The notes beneath the pieces are model-generated. The model made no database searches and had not been told where the DNA came from. It worked only from the letters and a program-made list of their open reading frames with translations. Below are positions 1-12,509 of a stretch of DNA of 64,000 nucleotides, piece by piece (the first letter of the stretch is position 1; each line of letters begins with the position of its first letter). The stretch is from Megascapheus bottae. Taxonomy: Eukaryota; Chordata; Mammalia; Rodentia; Geomyidae. A program made the position numbers and the translations under genes. The stretch lies in assembly GCA_024803745.1 (NCBI GenBank), contig JANJXV010000101.1:2163001-2227000 (forward strand), read 5' to 3'.

Positions 1-3000
1 TGCTAATTGTGGGGCATCTCTTCAACTAAAATAAGAAGTGGAATCTAAAACCCAGACTAAATTAGACTCATAGTTTCTAAAGATTATCTAATTTAATTGT
101 ATTATTATATAAATTACAGAAATACTGCCTTTGGCCAGAAAGTCAATTTACTATTTTTTTCATCTTTTTAATAAGATTCTCTTAAATGAAATTTTCCATT
201 AAATTAATAAATTCATGTAATTTTACTCAAGCCAAGAAAACTGAATAGATATTATCATCTAAAGCAGGGAGTTTGGGACCACAGTGTCCTAGACCAGTCC
301 ATTCTTGTCTGTAAAATTCAGTGTTTCAACCAAAAGGGATTATTTCCACATTCCATTCTGATAGAATGTTTTGCTCAGGGTCCAGTAAGAACTTCTAGGA
401 AAAGGTATTCTGTTTAGCCATTTATTAAGCACCTTAATTCATAAATAAAAACGAGCCCCAAAGGATCAACAGTTAGTGAAATTATGTAGGACAGATACAT
501 AGACACGAAGACTCTGGGCATTACATCTTTTGTAAAGGCTCATGGATAAATAGTAGCTAAAAACTCCAGGATTTAGCTTCCTGTGTTTCTGATTTCTCTG
601 GATGGGGAACTTTCTATGACTAATAGCACCCTCTGGCATCTGTTTCCCCAGGGGGAAAAATACATTAGCCATAGAAAGTTTAAATATAATAATTATGATT
701 TCCATTTCTGGGACAAGGCCTTTTCATCAATAATTATGATTCGGTGCCAAACTGGCAATCTTTAAGCACTGGCCTTATCATTCATAATAATGCACAGATT
801 CATAACCCATGCTCCTTAGCTGTAGAAGGCTAATTAGGACTTTAACCAAAAACACCACTCATGTGAACTGCTCAAAGAGGTCACTGGCTACAGAACACCA
901 GTTCTGGCCAAATGAACTCCATGTGCTGACCAGGAGTAAAGAGTACCTGCACTAGAAAAGGAAGTTACAGCTCAGAGTGTAACCCTGAGAGACAGGCAAG
1001 TTTTAATTCCTGCAGGAGTATGTGCTTAAACATGCAAATGGAAATCACAGCCAAATCAAATATTCCAAAGGGCATTGAACAACTATGGATAAAATATGAA
1101 ATACCACATGCTCACAGGTGGATGAGGACAAAATAAGTCAAAACATTAAAATTTATTAAATATGTATGATGATAACAAAAGACCAATTTTTGTCTGAGCT
1201 TTTTTTGTTTACCTAAGATATCTACTAACTGCAGAAAAGATTTTAAAATATATTATTCGTATAATATGCAGGCTACCAAACAGTACTCACAGGATTTGCT
1301 CTGACACTGCACTTTCTAATTTATAACTCATTAGTCACACATTTTCTGATGCTTTTCAGTCTCACTCTTGTCCTACAACAAGCCCTGCAGGAAAATGAGT
1401 TTTTGGCTGTAGAGTGGAAAAGCTTATAATTTATTTTATGCTCTTTACCAGAATTTTACTCCCAGGAGATAACAAATGGTCAACACACCACCAGGCCACC
1501 ACTCACTAGCTATTCCCTGGTCTGTTTGAAGCACACATTGTTGATCTACTGCCTCTCACTCCCCTTTACATTGTAATTTGGTAAACTAACAATAAGGTCT
1601 GGATTAAAGTTCATTATGTATGAAGCTAACTGTAGTAATCCATATGCTATGCTTCATTTGCACAATTCATTGTACCTATTTCCAGTGGTTGATTTTACCT
1701 TTTATTATTGATCCAATGTTATTTCAGGAGCTAAGGTAAATGAATGCCTTTGCAAGTTCGTACAATGGCTCATATCTTCTTTGTGCAGGGTGTCCTTGAA
1801 CTTTTGCTGAGTTACTGTAAGGAATCAGAATTCCCATTTCTATTTTCACAGTATAGTACCCAAAAGAAAACCTACTAGCTGCTTTTTTGAATTTTGAAGC
1901 AGTCTAAAAGCTGTAAGAAGGAAAAAAGCCTGAAAAAGATCAAAGGTGACTGAAGAATCCATCTGAAGGTTATTCACAAAACAGGCATGACTTTCTCTAA
2001 GTCGGAGACATGAGTATCTGTGCAATTCACAGATTGTGACAAAAGACAACATTTAGTGCCTCTCATAGCTATTCATTTCTCATACTCTGTACTGAGAGAA
2101 AAATATGGTGAGATAAAGGTTGTTTAGAAAGTGAAAGTGTATAGGCAAAAATGCAACTCAGATACATGCCTATTAATTTTCAAGAGGCCACAAACAAGAA
2201 TTGCTCTAAAATTTCTTTGGCTTGAAAATACTATGGTAACTTTCAAAACTACTGAAAACTCTAGAAAGCATATGATTATGTGAGTTTTATCAACTTATAT
2301 TTTTCAAATGTGAAGTTGAAACCAAGTAACTAAAAAACAGTTTGGTTATTCAACCATCTTGTAGGCCATGTTCACAAGAATTATATATTTAATGAGCTAC
2401 TGATATACTCTAACAAAAATATGTGGTGAAAACTGCATTAACTTTTGACAAATCGTACACATCTCTCTAATATTTGACTTGATAGAAGACAATATTTCTC
2501 ATATTTTGTTCTGAATTAAATCTGCTTGGATTTGTCATTCTGGTTATGCTGCATGAACAAAATTTGATGTTATTCAGATAAGAAAGTTAGAAAAGGGATA
2601 TGAAATCAAAATAGCAGTTTAGCTTACAATCTGATCAAGTATCATCATTCCAGCAGAAGTACTTTGTGAATGAGTCTCACCATGCCACACAAACTGTTTA
2701 AAAGTATGCACTCAATGTACTGAGATTTATTGACAGTATCTGACTACTCTACAAGGACATGGGGTTGTCTGATCACAATTAGGCCTGAGCACTTGGTAGT
2801 AAAGGTTACAAAAACTACTAGTGTAGATCTCAGTGTCCTTTCAGTAATATACTAAGTCTTTACAGCACCTTTGCCTATTATTGAGTTTGTACCAGTGAAG
2901 CAAACCTCACACACACAAAAAAACAGCAAATAATGCTTTATCATTACTATGGAAACCTTATCTTCTAACCTCTTAAAATCTCAAGGAAAGCTAGCGGTCT

Positions 3001-3912
3001 GCAAACTCCATGTTGAGTCCCATTGTCTTAGCATGTAGCAGATGCAAACACTATGCTCTGTGTTTAACTAAGAATACAAGGAAAATGGGGATGGCCTATG
3101 GTCTGCAGTTTTGTTCAACCTGTCAGCCTGCTCTAAGTTAATTGTCACCGAAATGAAGCTTCAGCAAGCCAACAGAAGCATTCCACATGCAAGAACCAAA
3201 AACAAAAATTGATAAGAACAAATGACATCATTTAAGTTGCCCAGCTCACAGCTAAATAATGTCGTATGTTTGTATGTACAACTCTCTTCAGCCACACTAT
3301 CCTCTCATGAACACGTTCCAGTTCCCACTCCCTCTGCTTCATTCCTCTTTTAATCCAACACACTTCTTATCATAAATAGCAGTTTCCTGACTATATTTTG
3401 CTAACACATACTAAAGCATTCTTAAAATATTATCTCTGGGTGGCTTAACTACATTTAAAAGCTGTATTCTAGCCCAAAGCAATTAAAAATGGTGTAATCT
3501 AAATCTCTGAATGATAAAATTCTAAGGAGAAAACAAAATGCATATAGTTCCTAATTATCTTTGCATGCATTTTAAATCTTTCCAGAGGACAGAATATCAT
3601 TTAAACATGAATAATTGTACTGCAGAGGAAATGAGTTCATCCTAGAATGCAATCTGTAAAGATAACAGTTTACTTCATTCAATGGTGGTTGAAACTTTGG
3701 CTAAATCAAATATATGAGTAAAAGTCTCTTCAGGAATAAGGCAGAAAGTTTGAGAGAAGAAAAATGCAATCAATATTTCCAATTCTAAATTACAGGCTTA
3801 CTAACCTGTACCATACTGCAGATGTTGCTTGATGTGTTATACGCAAACGATAGCAAATTTCCTCCTACACAGAATAAAATTATTACCTTCGCACAAATTT
3901 TTTTTTAAAAAA
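1..3912. other. AT-rich non-coding DNA, no gene seen
   Basis: No reading frame of note, no splice-site/ORF pattern and no young retroelement visible. Its counterpart is 44,898-49,397. At about 1,395 this copy lacks 223 bp present in copy B, and near 170 it lacks the SINE pair found in copy B. Confidence 0.7.
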
Positions 3913-3925
3913 AGACGATGTGAGA

Positions 3926-4105
3926 CCGGGAGTTTGGCCTACTGTCTAGGGTGTTTGCCTAGCATTAACGAAGACTGGGGTTCAATTCCTCTGTACCACA
4001 TACATAGAAAAAATGTGGAAGTGGTGCTGTGGTTCAAGTGGTAAAGCACTAGCCTTGAGAAAGCCCAAGGACAATGCTCTGTCCCTGAGCTGGCAAAAAA
4101 AAGAA
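3926..4105 (+). mobile_element. IDL-Geo-like dimeric SINE
   Basis: Left monomer starts with 'ccgggagtttggcct' and has a degenerate B box (gggttcaattcc). An A-rich linker follows, then the Geo monomer (ggaagtggtgctgtgg) and a short A-rich tail. Target-site duplications are agacgatgtgaga at 3,913-3,925 and agatgatgtgaga at 4,106-4,118. The same insertion with the same flanks is in copy B, so it predates the duplication. Confidence 0.9.
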
Positions 4106-4118
4106 AGATGATGTGAGA

Positions 4119-5182
4119 TAAAGTGATTATCTCTCACTAAGTTACAACTTGAAAATTAGTTCCATCTGAAATCTATTCTGCCTTTAGGCATTAAAACATG
4201 GTTAATGATACCTCATATCAGTCATTTAAGTGCTATTTAGGTCTTAATAATTGAATAATATTTTATCATAAAAAGGAGTACACACTGAGGTTGGGTAATT
4301 TTCCCAGTATATATTTGTTAAAGGACTTTCTGTGTCCAACATTATGGCAAACAGACGGATGAATTCTTTGTTATCAGTACCTACAAGATAGAAGAAATTT
4401 AGTTATGTTCTTCCTAGGATCTTAGTACAATAATCTATATATCAAAGACCCTAAGAGAAATGGATATTGTAATTTTGAATGTTCTGATAAAATTTAAAAG
4501 ACAAATTTTAATACTTATACATAAGAATTATGCTTTACATTTTCTAGACTTCCTGTAATGCAAACATAAATATATATCAGCTGAGTGGTGTTTTATTCAA
4601 TGAACAGCTCTAGTTTATATTTCAACAAACAAAAAATGGAATCCTGTATACTTCCTGTCAATCTTTCATAGCTTTTGGCAGTTCATATTAATAAGAACAG
4701 TACAGATTTCTAGTTGTGGTGTTACAAAGCATTATTATCTAGCATTTAGGGATCTATAGATGTAGGTGTCTTATTATCATCCAATGTGCAGATTGTAGCC
4801 ACAACATAATTACTATATATTGGAACTTTATTTATAACATTATTTTTCAAAGATTATCAAAACTGTCTCTGAAACACTGGCTAAATTATTTATGGTGACA
4901 TCTTTCTTTGACCCCAAAATTTAAAATCTAAACTAACCTAACATTGCATAACCTACAGAAAAAAATGGAACAAAGTGCCACTAAGAAATTAAAAGATAGA
5001 CCAGAAATCTTTTTCCCTATAAGTAGGGGCTAGAAGATTTTGGACAAGTCATAGAAATAGAATGTATCCTGATCAATTTTCTTTCTCTCTCTCTCATTTT
5101 TTTTAGTCCATCATGGACTAGAACTCTGGTCCTGGGTGTGTCAAATGAGACAAAGCATTGGAGTTTTTTGTTTTTTGTGGGG
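4119..5182. other. AT-rich non-coding DNA
   Basis: No ORF or recognisable repeat apart from a short (TC)n run near 5,083-5,095. Counterpart is 49,602-50,684. Confidence 0.65.
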
Positions 5183-5373
5183 TTTTTTTGCCAGTCCTGG
5201 GCTTGAGCTCAGAGCCTGAGCACTGTCCTTGGACTTTCTCAAGACTAGAGCTCTACCACTTGAGCCTCAGCACCACTTCCAGCTTTTATCTATGTATGTG
5301 GTACCGAGGAATTAAACCGGGTCTTCGTGCATACTAGGCAAGCACTCTACCACTAGGCCAAAATCTCAGCCCC
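5183..5373 (-). mobile_element. IDL-Geo-like SINE, full dimer
   Basis: Reads poly(T), then the reverse complement of Geo (gccagtcctgggcttgagct), then the reverse complement of the IDL monomer ending in 'agcactctaccactaggcc', the reverse of the A box. The B-box region reads gaattaaaccggg, so it is decayed. Shared with copy B. Confidence 0.9.
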
Positions 5374-5550
5374 AGGAACTGGGTTTCTAACTAAACTATC
5401 CTTCCATAGAAGTATTAGAGTTGTTACTTATTTATAGATCTAAATATCTGTATGTAATATTTGATTTTAAACAAATTTGTATTTCTCTATATATGCAAGC
5501 AGAAATATAGAAACAGATACACATATATATGAATATTATATACATATTTT

Positions 5551-5725
5551 GGGGCGCAAGGCTGGTACTCTACCACTTTGAGCCACATCTCCACTTCCTG
5601 ATTGTTAATGGAGTTGAGAGTCTCATGGACTTTCTTAATGAGTGCTGGCTTCGAACCTTGACTCAAATATCGCAGCCTCCTATTAGTAGCTAGGATTACA
5701 GATATGAGTCACCAGTACCTGACTT
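5551..5725 (-). mobile_element. B1-like/Geo-like composite SINE, diverged
   Basis: The right part reads 'tagtagctaggattacagat', the reverse of a 7SL/B1 head (compare gtaatcccagctac). The left part matches the Geo monomer (reverse of 'ggaagtggagatgtggctca'). This pairs a B1-type left half with a Geo right half instead of IDL. The same arrangement occurs at 24,815-25,050. Shared with copy B. Confidence 0.65.
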
Positions 5726-6251
5726 CCAACAGTGTTTTCAAATATTCTGATCTGAAAAATCTCCACATTAAAATCTTTTAAATTGAAATATCATTACTTT
5801 TAAGAACCTGCTATAAACTTAAGAAAGAATAATGGATTTCTCTTTCTTGGTAAAGAAATAAGAATAATTTACATATTGGTCTATTGGTTATCAGTTTAAA
5901 AAGTGTACCACTTTACTTTTTCAAAAACATTTGTCTATTAATTATCAGTTTAAAAGGTATATTACTTTACTTTGTTAAACTGCATGGAGGAAAAATGGCT
6001 AGTAGTAAACATTATCACCAGCAACTTATATTTATAAAGAATTTTATAAAGTAAAATAAGTTCAAATTACCACCATTATAAATTTATAAAGTAGTGAAAA
6101 CAAATTACCATATAATTACCATCCAAGTTCATCCTGATTAATAAGTACATTTCTAAGAAAAACAAGGCTTTTGAAAAGGATGACCATACTTAGAATTCAA
6201 AAAGTGCTCTTTTTCTCATGAGTCCTGCTGAGATGGATAAACTGCCACTCA
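5726..6251. other. AT-rich non-coding DNA
   Basis: Contains an imperfect internal repeat: 'ttatcagtttaaaa' at about 5,888-5,901 recurs at about 5,942-5,955, each followed by a 'ttactttactttt/gtt' stretch. No coding potential seen. Confidence 0.5.
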
Positions 6252-6530
6252 CATTAGGTACAGTGGCTTGTGGCTGTCTGTAATCACAGCTACCCAGGAA
6301 GATTGAGCAAAAACATTAGTTAAGGCCTGGTCTCAAACCATGAGACAAGTGTGTCAGTTCATACCTAGCATCCCAGCTACAAAGAAGTCCATGAGAAGGA
6401 AGGCCAGTCCCAGGCAACAACACAAGATACTATTCAACAATAAGTAAAGTGACAAGGTCTGAAGGGATGGCTTGTGTTGACCGCCTGACTAGAAAGCATC
6501 AAGTGTTCAGTGTAAGTCCCAATACCAGTA
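6252..6530 (+). mobile_element. Old B1-ID-like composite SINE (B1-dID type)
   Basis: The left part contains 'tgtaatcacagctacccagg', a B1/7SL head. The right part (about 6,455-6,528) follows an ID layout, with 'ggatggcttgtgttgaccg' in the A-box position and 'cagtgtaagtcccaatacc' in the B-box position. It is strongly decayed. This composite layout is known in several rodent groups; assignment here is by pattern only. Shared with copy B. Confidence 0.5.
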
Positions 6531-6850
6531 ATGATAACAACTGTCCAATAGCTGATATTAAAAACTTCCAAAGTTCCTTCAGTTACAGTGGTGTCTTTAG
6601 AGACTGGAAATCCCCAGTCTCTAAACAAAAGCTCAGTCTGGACTCCACAGGAAGAATATCTGTGGTGGTCACGCAACTTCCACTCTAAAAAACTGCCAGG
6701 GCTCCACTGACTTTCCAAATGCACTAAGTAAAATTGGTCCAGCCATTGTGAGACCCAAACAAATGGTAAACAATGAGAGAAATGTGTTTTATTTCTCACC
6801 CTCAGCAACTCCTTTCTGAAAATCTTTTAATAAAAATCTTATGATCTGAA

Positions 6851-7020
6851 TGTGACTATTTGAAATAGGAAAGGGAAGGGGGAAAACACGATGATTGAGA
6901 GTGGGTGGGGGAGGGAAATGAGGACAAAACATGAGAAGGGGTATCAATGTATGAGAAGTAATGCACCTACTAGCTGGCGAATGTAACCTTAACCCCTCTA
7001 TACATTATAATAAAAATATG
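6851..7020 (+). mobile_element. L1 3' UTR fragment
   Basis: Reads the G-rich L1 3' UTR (gaagggggaaaacacg, gggtgggggaggg) followed by 'gagaaggggtatcaatgt', 'aatgcacct' and a terminal 'tacattataataaaaat'. It is 5' truncated with no ORF2. Counterpart is 52,361-52,530. Confidence 0.85.
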
Positions 7021-7249
7021 AATAAATACTAATAAACATTTTATGATCTCTATAAAAATTCTGAAAAATATCTCCAAATTATCATATGATGTGAAAGAAT
7101 ACAATCTATATGGCTTCATCACATTAGGATACATCAATAAATTAAACTTACAAGACACTATCACAAGATAATTGATCCACTGATAATAGAGAAATATCGA
7201 AATTGTTACTCTAGAACTAAAGGATTCGTTTTAGCATTAAAGAAATTGC

Positions 7250-8152
7250 ATGCCTAGACATCTCTAGCCATAAAAGAAATACAAATCAAAACAACTCTAA
7301 GATTCCACCTCACTCCAGTTAGAATGGCCATGATTAAGAAATCTAAAAACAGCAGATGCTGGCAGGGATGTGGCCAGGAGGGATCACTACTACACTGTTG
7401 ATGAGAGTGCAAACTTGTTCAACCACCATGGAAAGCAGCAGTATGGCAGTTTCTCAAAAGACTAAACATAGAGCTCCCCTATGACCCAGCAATTCCACTA
7501 CTTGGCATTTACCCAATCGTCCAGAAACAAGGACATGCTAAATCCACTAGCACAGCGATGTTCATTGCAGCACTATTTACCATAGCAAAGATATGGAACC
7601 AACCCAGATGCCCCTCAGTTGATGAGTGGATCAACAAGGTGTGGTATTGATACACAATGGAATTCTATGCTGCTGTCAGAAAGAATGACATCGCCCCATT
7701 TGTAAGGAAATGGAAAGACTTAGAAAAAAATCATAGTAAGTGAAGTAAGCCAGACCCAAAGGAACATAGGCTCAATGGTATCCCTCATTTGTCAAAATCA
7801 GTAGAAACCTTGGGCTCTTCTAGCAGAGATTTGCAATAGAGCAAAACCTAGATACATAAGGTCTGCATACAATATGACGCTAAATGAAAGGACCTCTAGG
7901 ATATAGAAACAAAAGCCATATGATGAGTGATTGTTGTCCTTAATGTGCTATGTTATCTCTCATCTCTTTTGCTATCCCTTGGTTATCTCATATTGTTACA
8001 GTATTTCACTGGGTTATCTGATATATTGTATATATGCGTATTTGGTTATTTGAAGTCCGACAGGGAAGGGGGGAAAACAAGATGAGGGGCGGGGGTAGGG
8101 GAAGGGAAATGGGGACCAAGACATGAGAAAGGGTATCAATGTTTGTGAAGTA
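7250..8152 (+). pseudogene. 5'-truncated L1: ORF2 C-terminus plus partial 3' UTR
   Basis: Encodes the last part of L1 ORF2p. Sense codons match the C-terminal region 'LLGIYPIVQKQGHAKSTSTA' and 'WINKVWY', and the ORF2 stop falls at 7,802-7,804. Reading is broken here by an in-frame TGA after WINKVWY (about 7,649) and by an extra A in an A-run near 7,724-7,730. Copy B has TTG and a shorter A-run, and reads through. The 3' UTR stops abruptly after 'gtttgtgaag' and continues straight into the triplet repeat. Copy B keeps about 66 more bases of L1 end, so this copy lost the terminal L1 bases. Confidence 0.9.
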
Positions 8153-8168
8153 GAAGAAGAAGAAGGAG

Positions 8169-8203
<35 letters not shown>

Positions 8204-8259
8204 GGAGGAGGAGGAGGAAAAGGAGGAGGAGGAAAAGGAGGAGGAGGAGGAGGAAGAAA
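8153..8259 (+). repeat. Purine triplet repeat (GAA/GGA)n, short allele
   Basis: About 107 bp of GAA and GGA triplets with AAA interruptions, at the 3' end of the L1 fragment. It probably grew from the A-rich L1 tail. Frames crossing it (poly-Ser, poly-Pro) are artefacts. Copy B carries about 242 bp at the same place. Confidence 0.95.
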
Positions 8260-8796
8260 CTGCATGCCCTGGAGTGCATTCTAAATTATTCACAAGACCT
8301 AGTAATTATCTTCACAGAATCTGTCAATAATTAATTTTCCTACCTTAATGCATTTCAACAGAATCTCTCTAAATTTCCATATTCAAGAAAAATGTTTATA
8401 AAATATAATAAATATAAGTATAAAAATTTGATAAAGTTTCAGCAAAGTTAGATATAAGATAAACATTGGGAGCTCAGGTCTATAAGTGTGACATATTGTT
8501 TTCATTCTATTTCTAGCTTCTCTCTAGAGAAGAGTTAATGTAGAGATCACATCTCTAGAGCTCATCTCTCTAGCTTGACCCTTCCTTATTTCTTACATAT
8601 CCATTCTGATAATGTGCACCTTCATAATATACTTTTTAATACTGTAATTGCAAAGATTGGAAAAGGGGTAGATTTAGTTCTTTTGACAATAGAGGTGAAT
8701 TCTAGGGTGATTATATTTAAGGTAATTACTAGCTATCCACATTAGTGGAAGCATCACCTTGACAATAAAATTAAATTAAAAATAAATAAATATAAA
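8260..8796. other. AT-rich non-coding DNA
   Basis: No recognised element. Contains a local inverted/direct pattern of 'ctctctagagaagag', 'catctctagagctcatctct'. Counterpart is 53,963-54,499. Confidence 0.5.
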
Positions 8797-10705
8797 ATGT
8801 CTAAAGCCATTCCCTCTAAAATCAGGAAGGAGACAAGGATGCCCACTCTCTCCACTACTCTTTAACATAGTACTAGAATTCCTAGCCAGTGCAATAAGGC
8901 AAGAAGCAAGCATAAAGGGGATCCAAGTAGGGAAAGAGGAAATAAAAACTATCCATCTTTGCAGATGACATGATTCTGTATTTAAAGAATCCTATAGACT
9001 CTACTCCCAAGCTCCTTGAGCTGATTCAAAACTTTGGAAGAGTAGCAGACTATAAAATCAACCCTCAAAAATCAACTGCCTTCCCTTACACCAACAGTGA
9101 GGGGAATGAGGCAATAATCAGGAAAGTAACTCCTTTCACAATAGCCTCAAAGAAAATAAAGTACCTAGGAATTAGCTTAACTAAGAATGTAAAGGACCTT
9201 TTTGATGAAAACTTTAAAACTCTAAAAAAGGAAATTGAAGCAGAACTAAGGAAATGGAAAAACCTCCCATGCTCCTGGATTGGAAGAATCAACATTGTGA
9301 AAATGACAACTTTGCCAAGGGCTATCTACAAATTCAATGCAATACCCATCAATATCCCAATGGCATTCTTTAAAGAAATAGAAGAGGCAATCCAAAATTT
9401 CATATGGAATAATAAAAGACCCGTATAGCAAAAACACTTCTTAGCAGAAAGAACAGTGCTGGAGGAATTTCAATTCCAAACTTTAGACTCTATTACAGAG
9501 CTATAATTCTCAAAACAGCTTGGTACTGGCACAAGAACAGACCTGAAGACCAATGGAATAGAACAGAGGACCCAGATATTAAACCACAGACCTATGGCCC
9601 ACCTAATCTTTGACAAGGGAGCCAAAAAAATAGAATGGAAGAAAGACAGCCTCTTCAACAAGTTGTGCTGGCAGAACTGGTTAAGCACCTGCAGAAAACT
9701 AAACTTGGATCCTTCTTTGTGACCTTGCACTAGAATTAACTCCAAATGGATCAAAGACCTGGAGGTAAAAGCTGACACACTGAAAACTTTACAGGAAGGA
9801 ATGGGAGATACACTAGGCCTCCTTGGCACAGGTCGAAACTTTCTTAATAAGGACCTAGAATCACAACAAATCAGAGAAAGGCTGGATAAGTGGGACTGCA
9901 TTAAGCTGCGGAGCTTTTGTATGGCAAAGGACATAGCTAGTAAATTAATTAGAAAGCCTACAGAGTGGGAGAAGATCTTCACCAACCAAACAACGGACAA
10001 AGGCCTCATATCTAAAATATATCAACAACTCAAAAAATTGAATCACTCCAAAACTAATCTCCAAAGTAACAACCACCCCATTAAAAAATGGGCCAAAGAC
10101 TTAAAGACAGTCTTCTCTGAAGAAGAAACAAAATGGCCTATAAACACATGAAGAAATGCTCAACATTTCTGTTCATAAAAGAAATGCAAATCAAAACAAC
10201 TCTAAATTTCCACCTCACTCAAGTTAGAATGGCCAGGATCAGGAAAACGAATAATAACAGATGCTGGAGGGGATGTGGCCAGGAGGGATCACTACTACAC
10301 TGTTGATGGGAGTGTAAACTCGTTCAACCACTATGGAAAGCAGTGTGGCAGTGTCTTAAAAGGCTAAACATAGAACTCCCCTATGAGCCAGCAATTCCAC
10401 TACTTGGCATTTACCCAACCATCCAGAAACAAGGACATACTAAACCCACTAGCACAACAATGTTCATTGCAGCACTATTCACCATAGCAAAGATATGGAA
10501 CCAACCTAGATGTCCCTCAGTTGATGAGTGGATCAACAAGTTGTGGTATTTGTACACAATGGAATTCTATGCTGCTGTCAGAAAGAACGACATCACCCCA
10601 TTTGTTAGGAAATGGAAAGACTTAGAAAAAATCATATTAAGTGAAGTAAGCCAGACTCAAGGGAACTTAGGCCCAATGGTTTCCCTCATTCGTCATAATC
10701 ATTAG
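8797..10705 (+). pseudogene. L1 ORF2 3' half (reverse transcriptase to C-terminus), disrupted
   Basis: L1 ORF2p makes the endonuclease/reverse transcriptase that drives target-primed insertion. The fragment starts inside the RT domain: a [11 protein letters not shown] motif around 8,835-8,870 and the catalytic FADD box at 8,958-8,969. It runs through the thumb ([18 protein letters not shown]) to the C-terminal part ([30 protein letters not shown]) and a stop at 10,703-10,705. It is broken by one extra A before the QGCP motif (shared with copy B), an extra A just before FADD (8,943-8,949 run), a missing base near 9,420, a TGA near 9,720, and a frame break near 10,130-10,150. The endonuclease half is absent. 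Confidence 0.95.
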
Positions 10706-11108
10706 AAACCTTGGGCTCTACTAGGAGAGATCTGCAATAGAGCAAAATCATGATACATAAGGCCATATAGTATGAAGCTAATTGAAAGGACCTCCAGGAT
10801 ATTGAAACAAAAGCCATATAATGAATGATTGTTGTCCTTAATGTATTATGTTGTCTCTCATCTTTGCTGTCCCTTGGTTATCTCATATTGTTACAGTATC
10901 TCACTTTGTTATCTGTTATATTGAATTTAGTTGTACTTGGTTATTTGAAATTTGATAAGGAAGGGGGGAAAACCAAGAGAGGTGGGGGGGCGGAGGGTAG
11001 GGTAATGGGTACCAAGACATGTGAAAGGGTATCAATGTATGTGAATTAATGCACCTTCTATCTGCCAAATATCATGTAACCCTTTTACTAATTACAATAA
11101 AAATTTTT
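10706..11108 (+). mobile_element. L1 3' UTR and A-rich tail
   Basis: Continuous with the ORF2 remnant upstream. Contains a G-rich block at 10,961-11,000 (aaggggggaaaacc, ggtggggggg), 'gtatcaatgtatgtgaatta', the poly(A) signal in 'attacaataaaaa' and an A/T-rich tail. This is one of the most complete 3' ends in the window and served as my reference for the others. Confidence 0.9.
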
Positions 11109-12509
11109 TTTAAAAAGTTTAATAATTTTTCACTCAAAAAATAAAATTTAACAGTAAAATTTTGCCTGTCATCTGTGGCACACTTTTATATGGTAAAAGA
11201 CTTAAAAGTAAAACAAAGTACATAAAAATATCAGCACGTGACTAACACATAAATAATATACTTCTTATTGTTTACAATAAACATATTATTCAACTGGCTA
11301 CTTATGTTTGACACTGATTGCATTCACTGATTGCATTTGTCATCTAACATGGAGAAAATTAAAGTGTGCTGGGACATATGAACCTTTAAATGAACGTAAT
11401 TAACAAAGCGCATTCATGAACACTCATCGCAAACAACCATATATAATTATGTCCTTAAGAATTAAAAGCCTTAATCTCATCATTATTTCTTGAGAGTAAT
11501 ATGTAAGAATTTGATTAATACACTCTAAATACTGATTAAGCCATCTACTTCTCTCTGGATTCAATTCTCGATAACTCACTGTAAGTGAACAGCAATAACG
11601 CTAATGATCATTGCTGAAAATATATGTGACTGTTCTTAATATCTTGGCTATCATCATTAGCATATTATACAATTCCTCCCACCGGCTTTAGGGATTTGAT
11701 TTTGTTTTGGCAAAATGGAGAAGTATTTAGCATAATCTGATTACAACTCATTCTTGAAATAATGACGATCTCCTTATTTTCCAAAGTTCCATGCTATACT
11801 ATGTACATAGCACAGTTATAAAAAAATTAAAACATAAAAATATCTAAGTACACTGTTTACTAAGGTGGAAATTAATGAATATTCCTATTTTGAAAAATGA
11901 ACAATAATCTCTCTATATAGCCTAGTTCCTGAAAACATGAAAATGTGCAATTGAGAAAATCTATGTACCAAACTTAAATCAGTTACTTTAACCTAGATGG
12001 CAAAGGAGTACTTCATTTTTTTCTGTATTATTACAAGATACATTTTACTTGCTTAACTTTGATTAAATATAAAAAGAATACCGCTCAGTGCCCCAATTTC
12101 AAGATAAGAAGCCTTTAGTGTCTACTTATCATATTTGGGGAAGTTAGGCATTCTAAGTCTTACAACACTTAAAGACAAACAACAGTATCTTCATTTTTCA
12201 GACTGAGAAAAACAAAAGCAGATCCAGAACCGGTCTCAACTACCATTCCCTAAGCCATATAGCAGACACTAAGTAGACCCTGTCTGACTCTAAAGCATGA
12301 TTACACAATATTCCTTCAATAAGCCTATCTTGATATGTTCACAGAATAATCTCACAACTGCAAATATCAAAGGACTAAGTACTATATGGCCTTGTACTTT
12401 GATGAGACACTATATCTTTTTTATGTTTCTTTTTAATTCTAAAGGTGATATCCAAAGGGATTATTAATTATATAATTCACTTCAAACATAGTGTCAAACA
12501 TAGTGTCTA
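11109..12509. other. AT-rich non-coding DNA with a possible MIR remnant
   Basis: No coding potential. Bases about 12,135-12,315 resemble a decayed MIR in reverse orientation ('ttcatttttcagactgagaa', 'ctgtctgactctaaagcatg'). Counterpart is 55,991-57,382. Confidence 0.45.

Noticed and set aside
6434..6808. 124-codon minus-strand frame also present in copy B (51,943-52,317)
   Set aside because: Conservation is explained by the duplication of the DNA; part lies in a decayed SINE and no domain is visible.
8006..8293. Ser-rich and Pro-rich minus-strand frames
   Set aside because: Same triplet-repeat artefact in copy A.
8970..9428. 152-codon frame as a candidate functional reverse transcriptase
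   Set aside because: It is the L1 ORF2 palm/thumb; the element is 5' truncated and frameshifted, so it cannot make a working protein.
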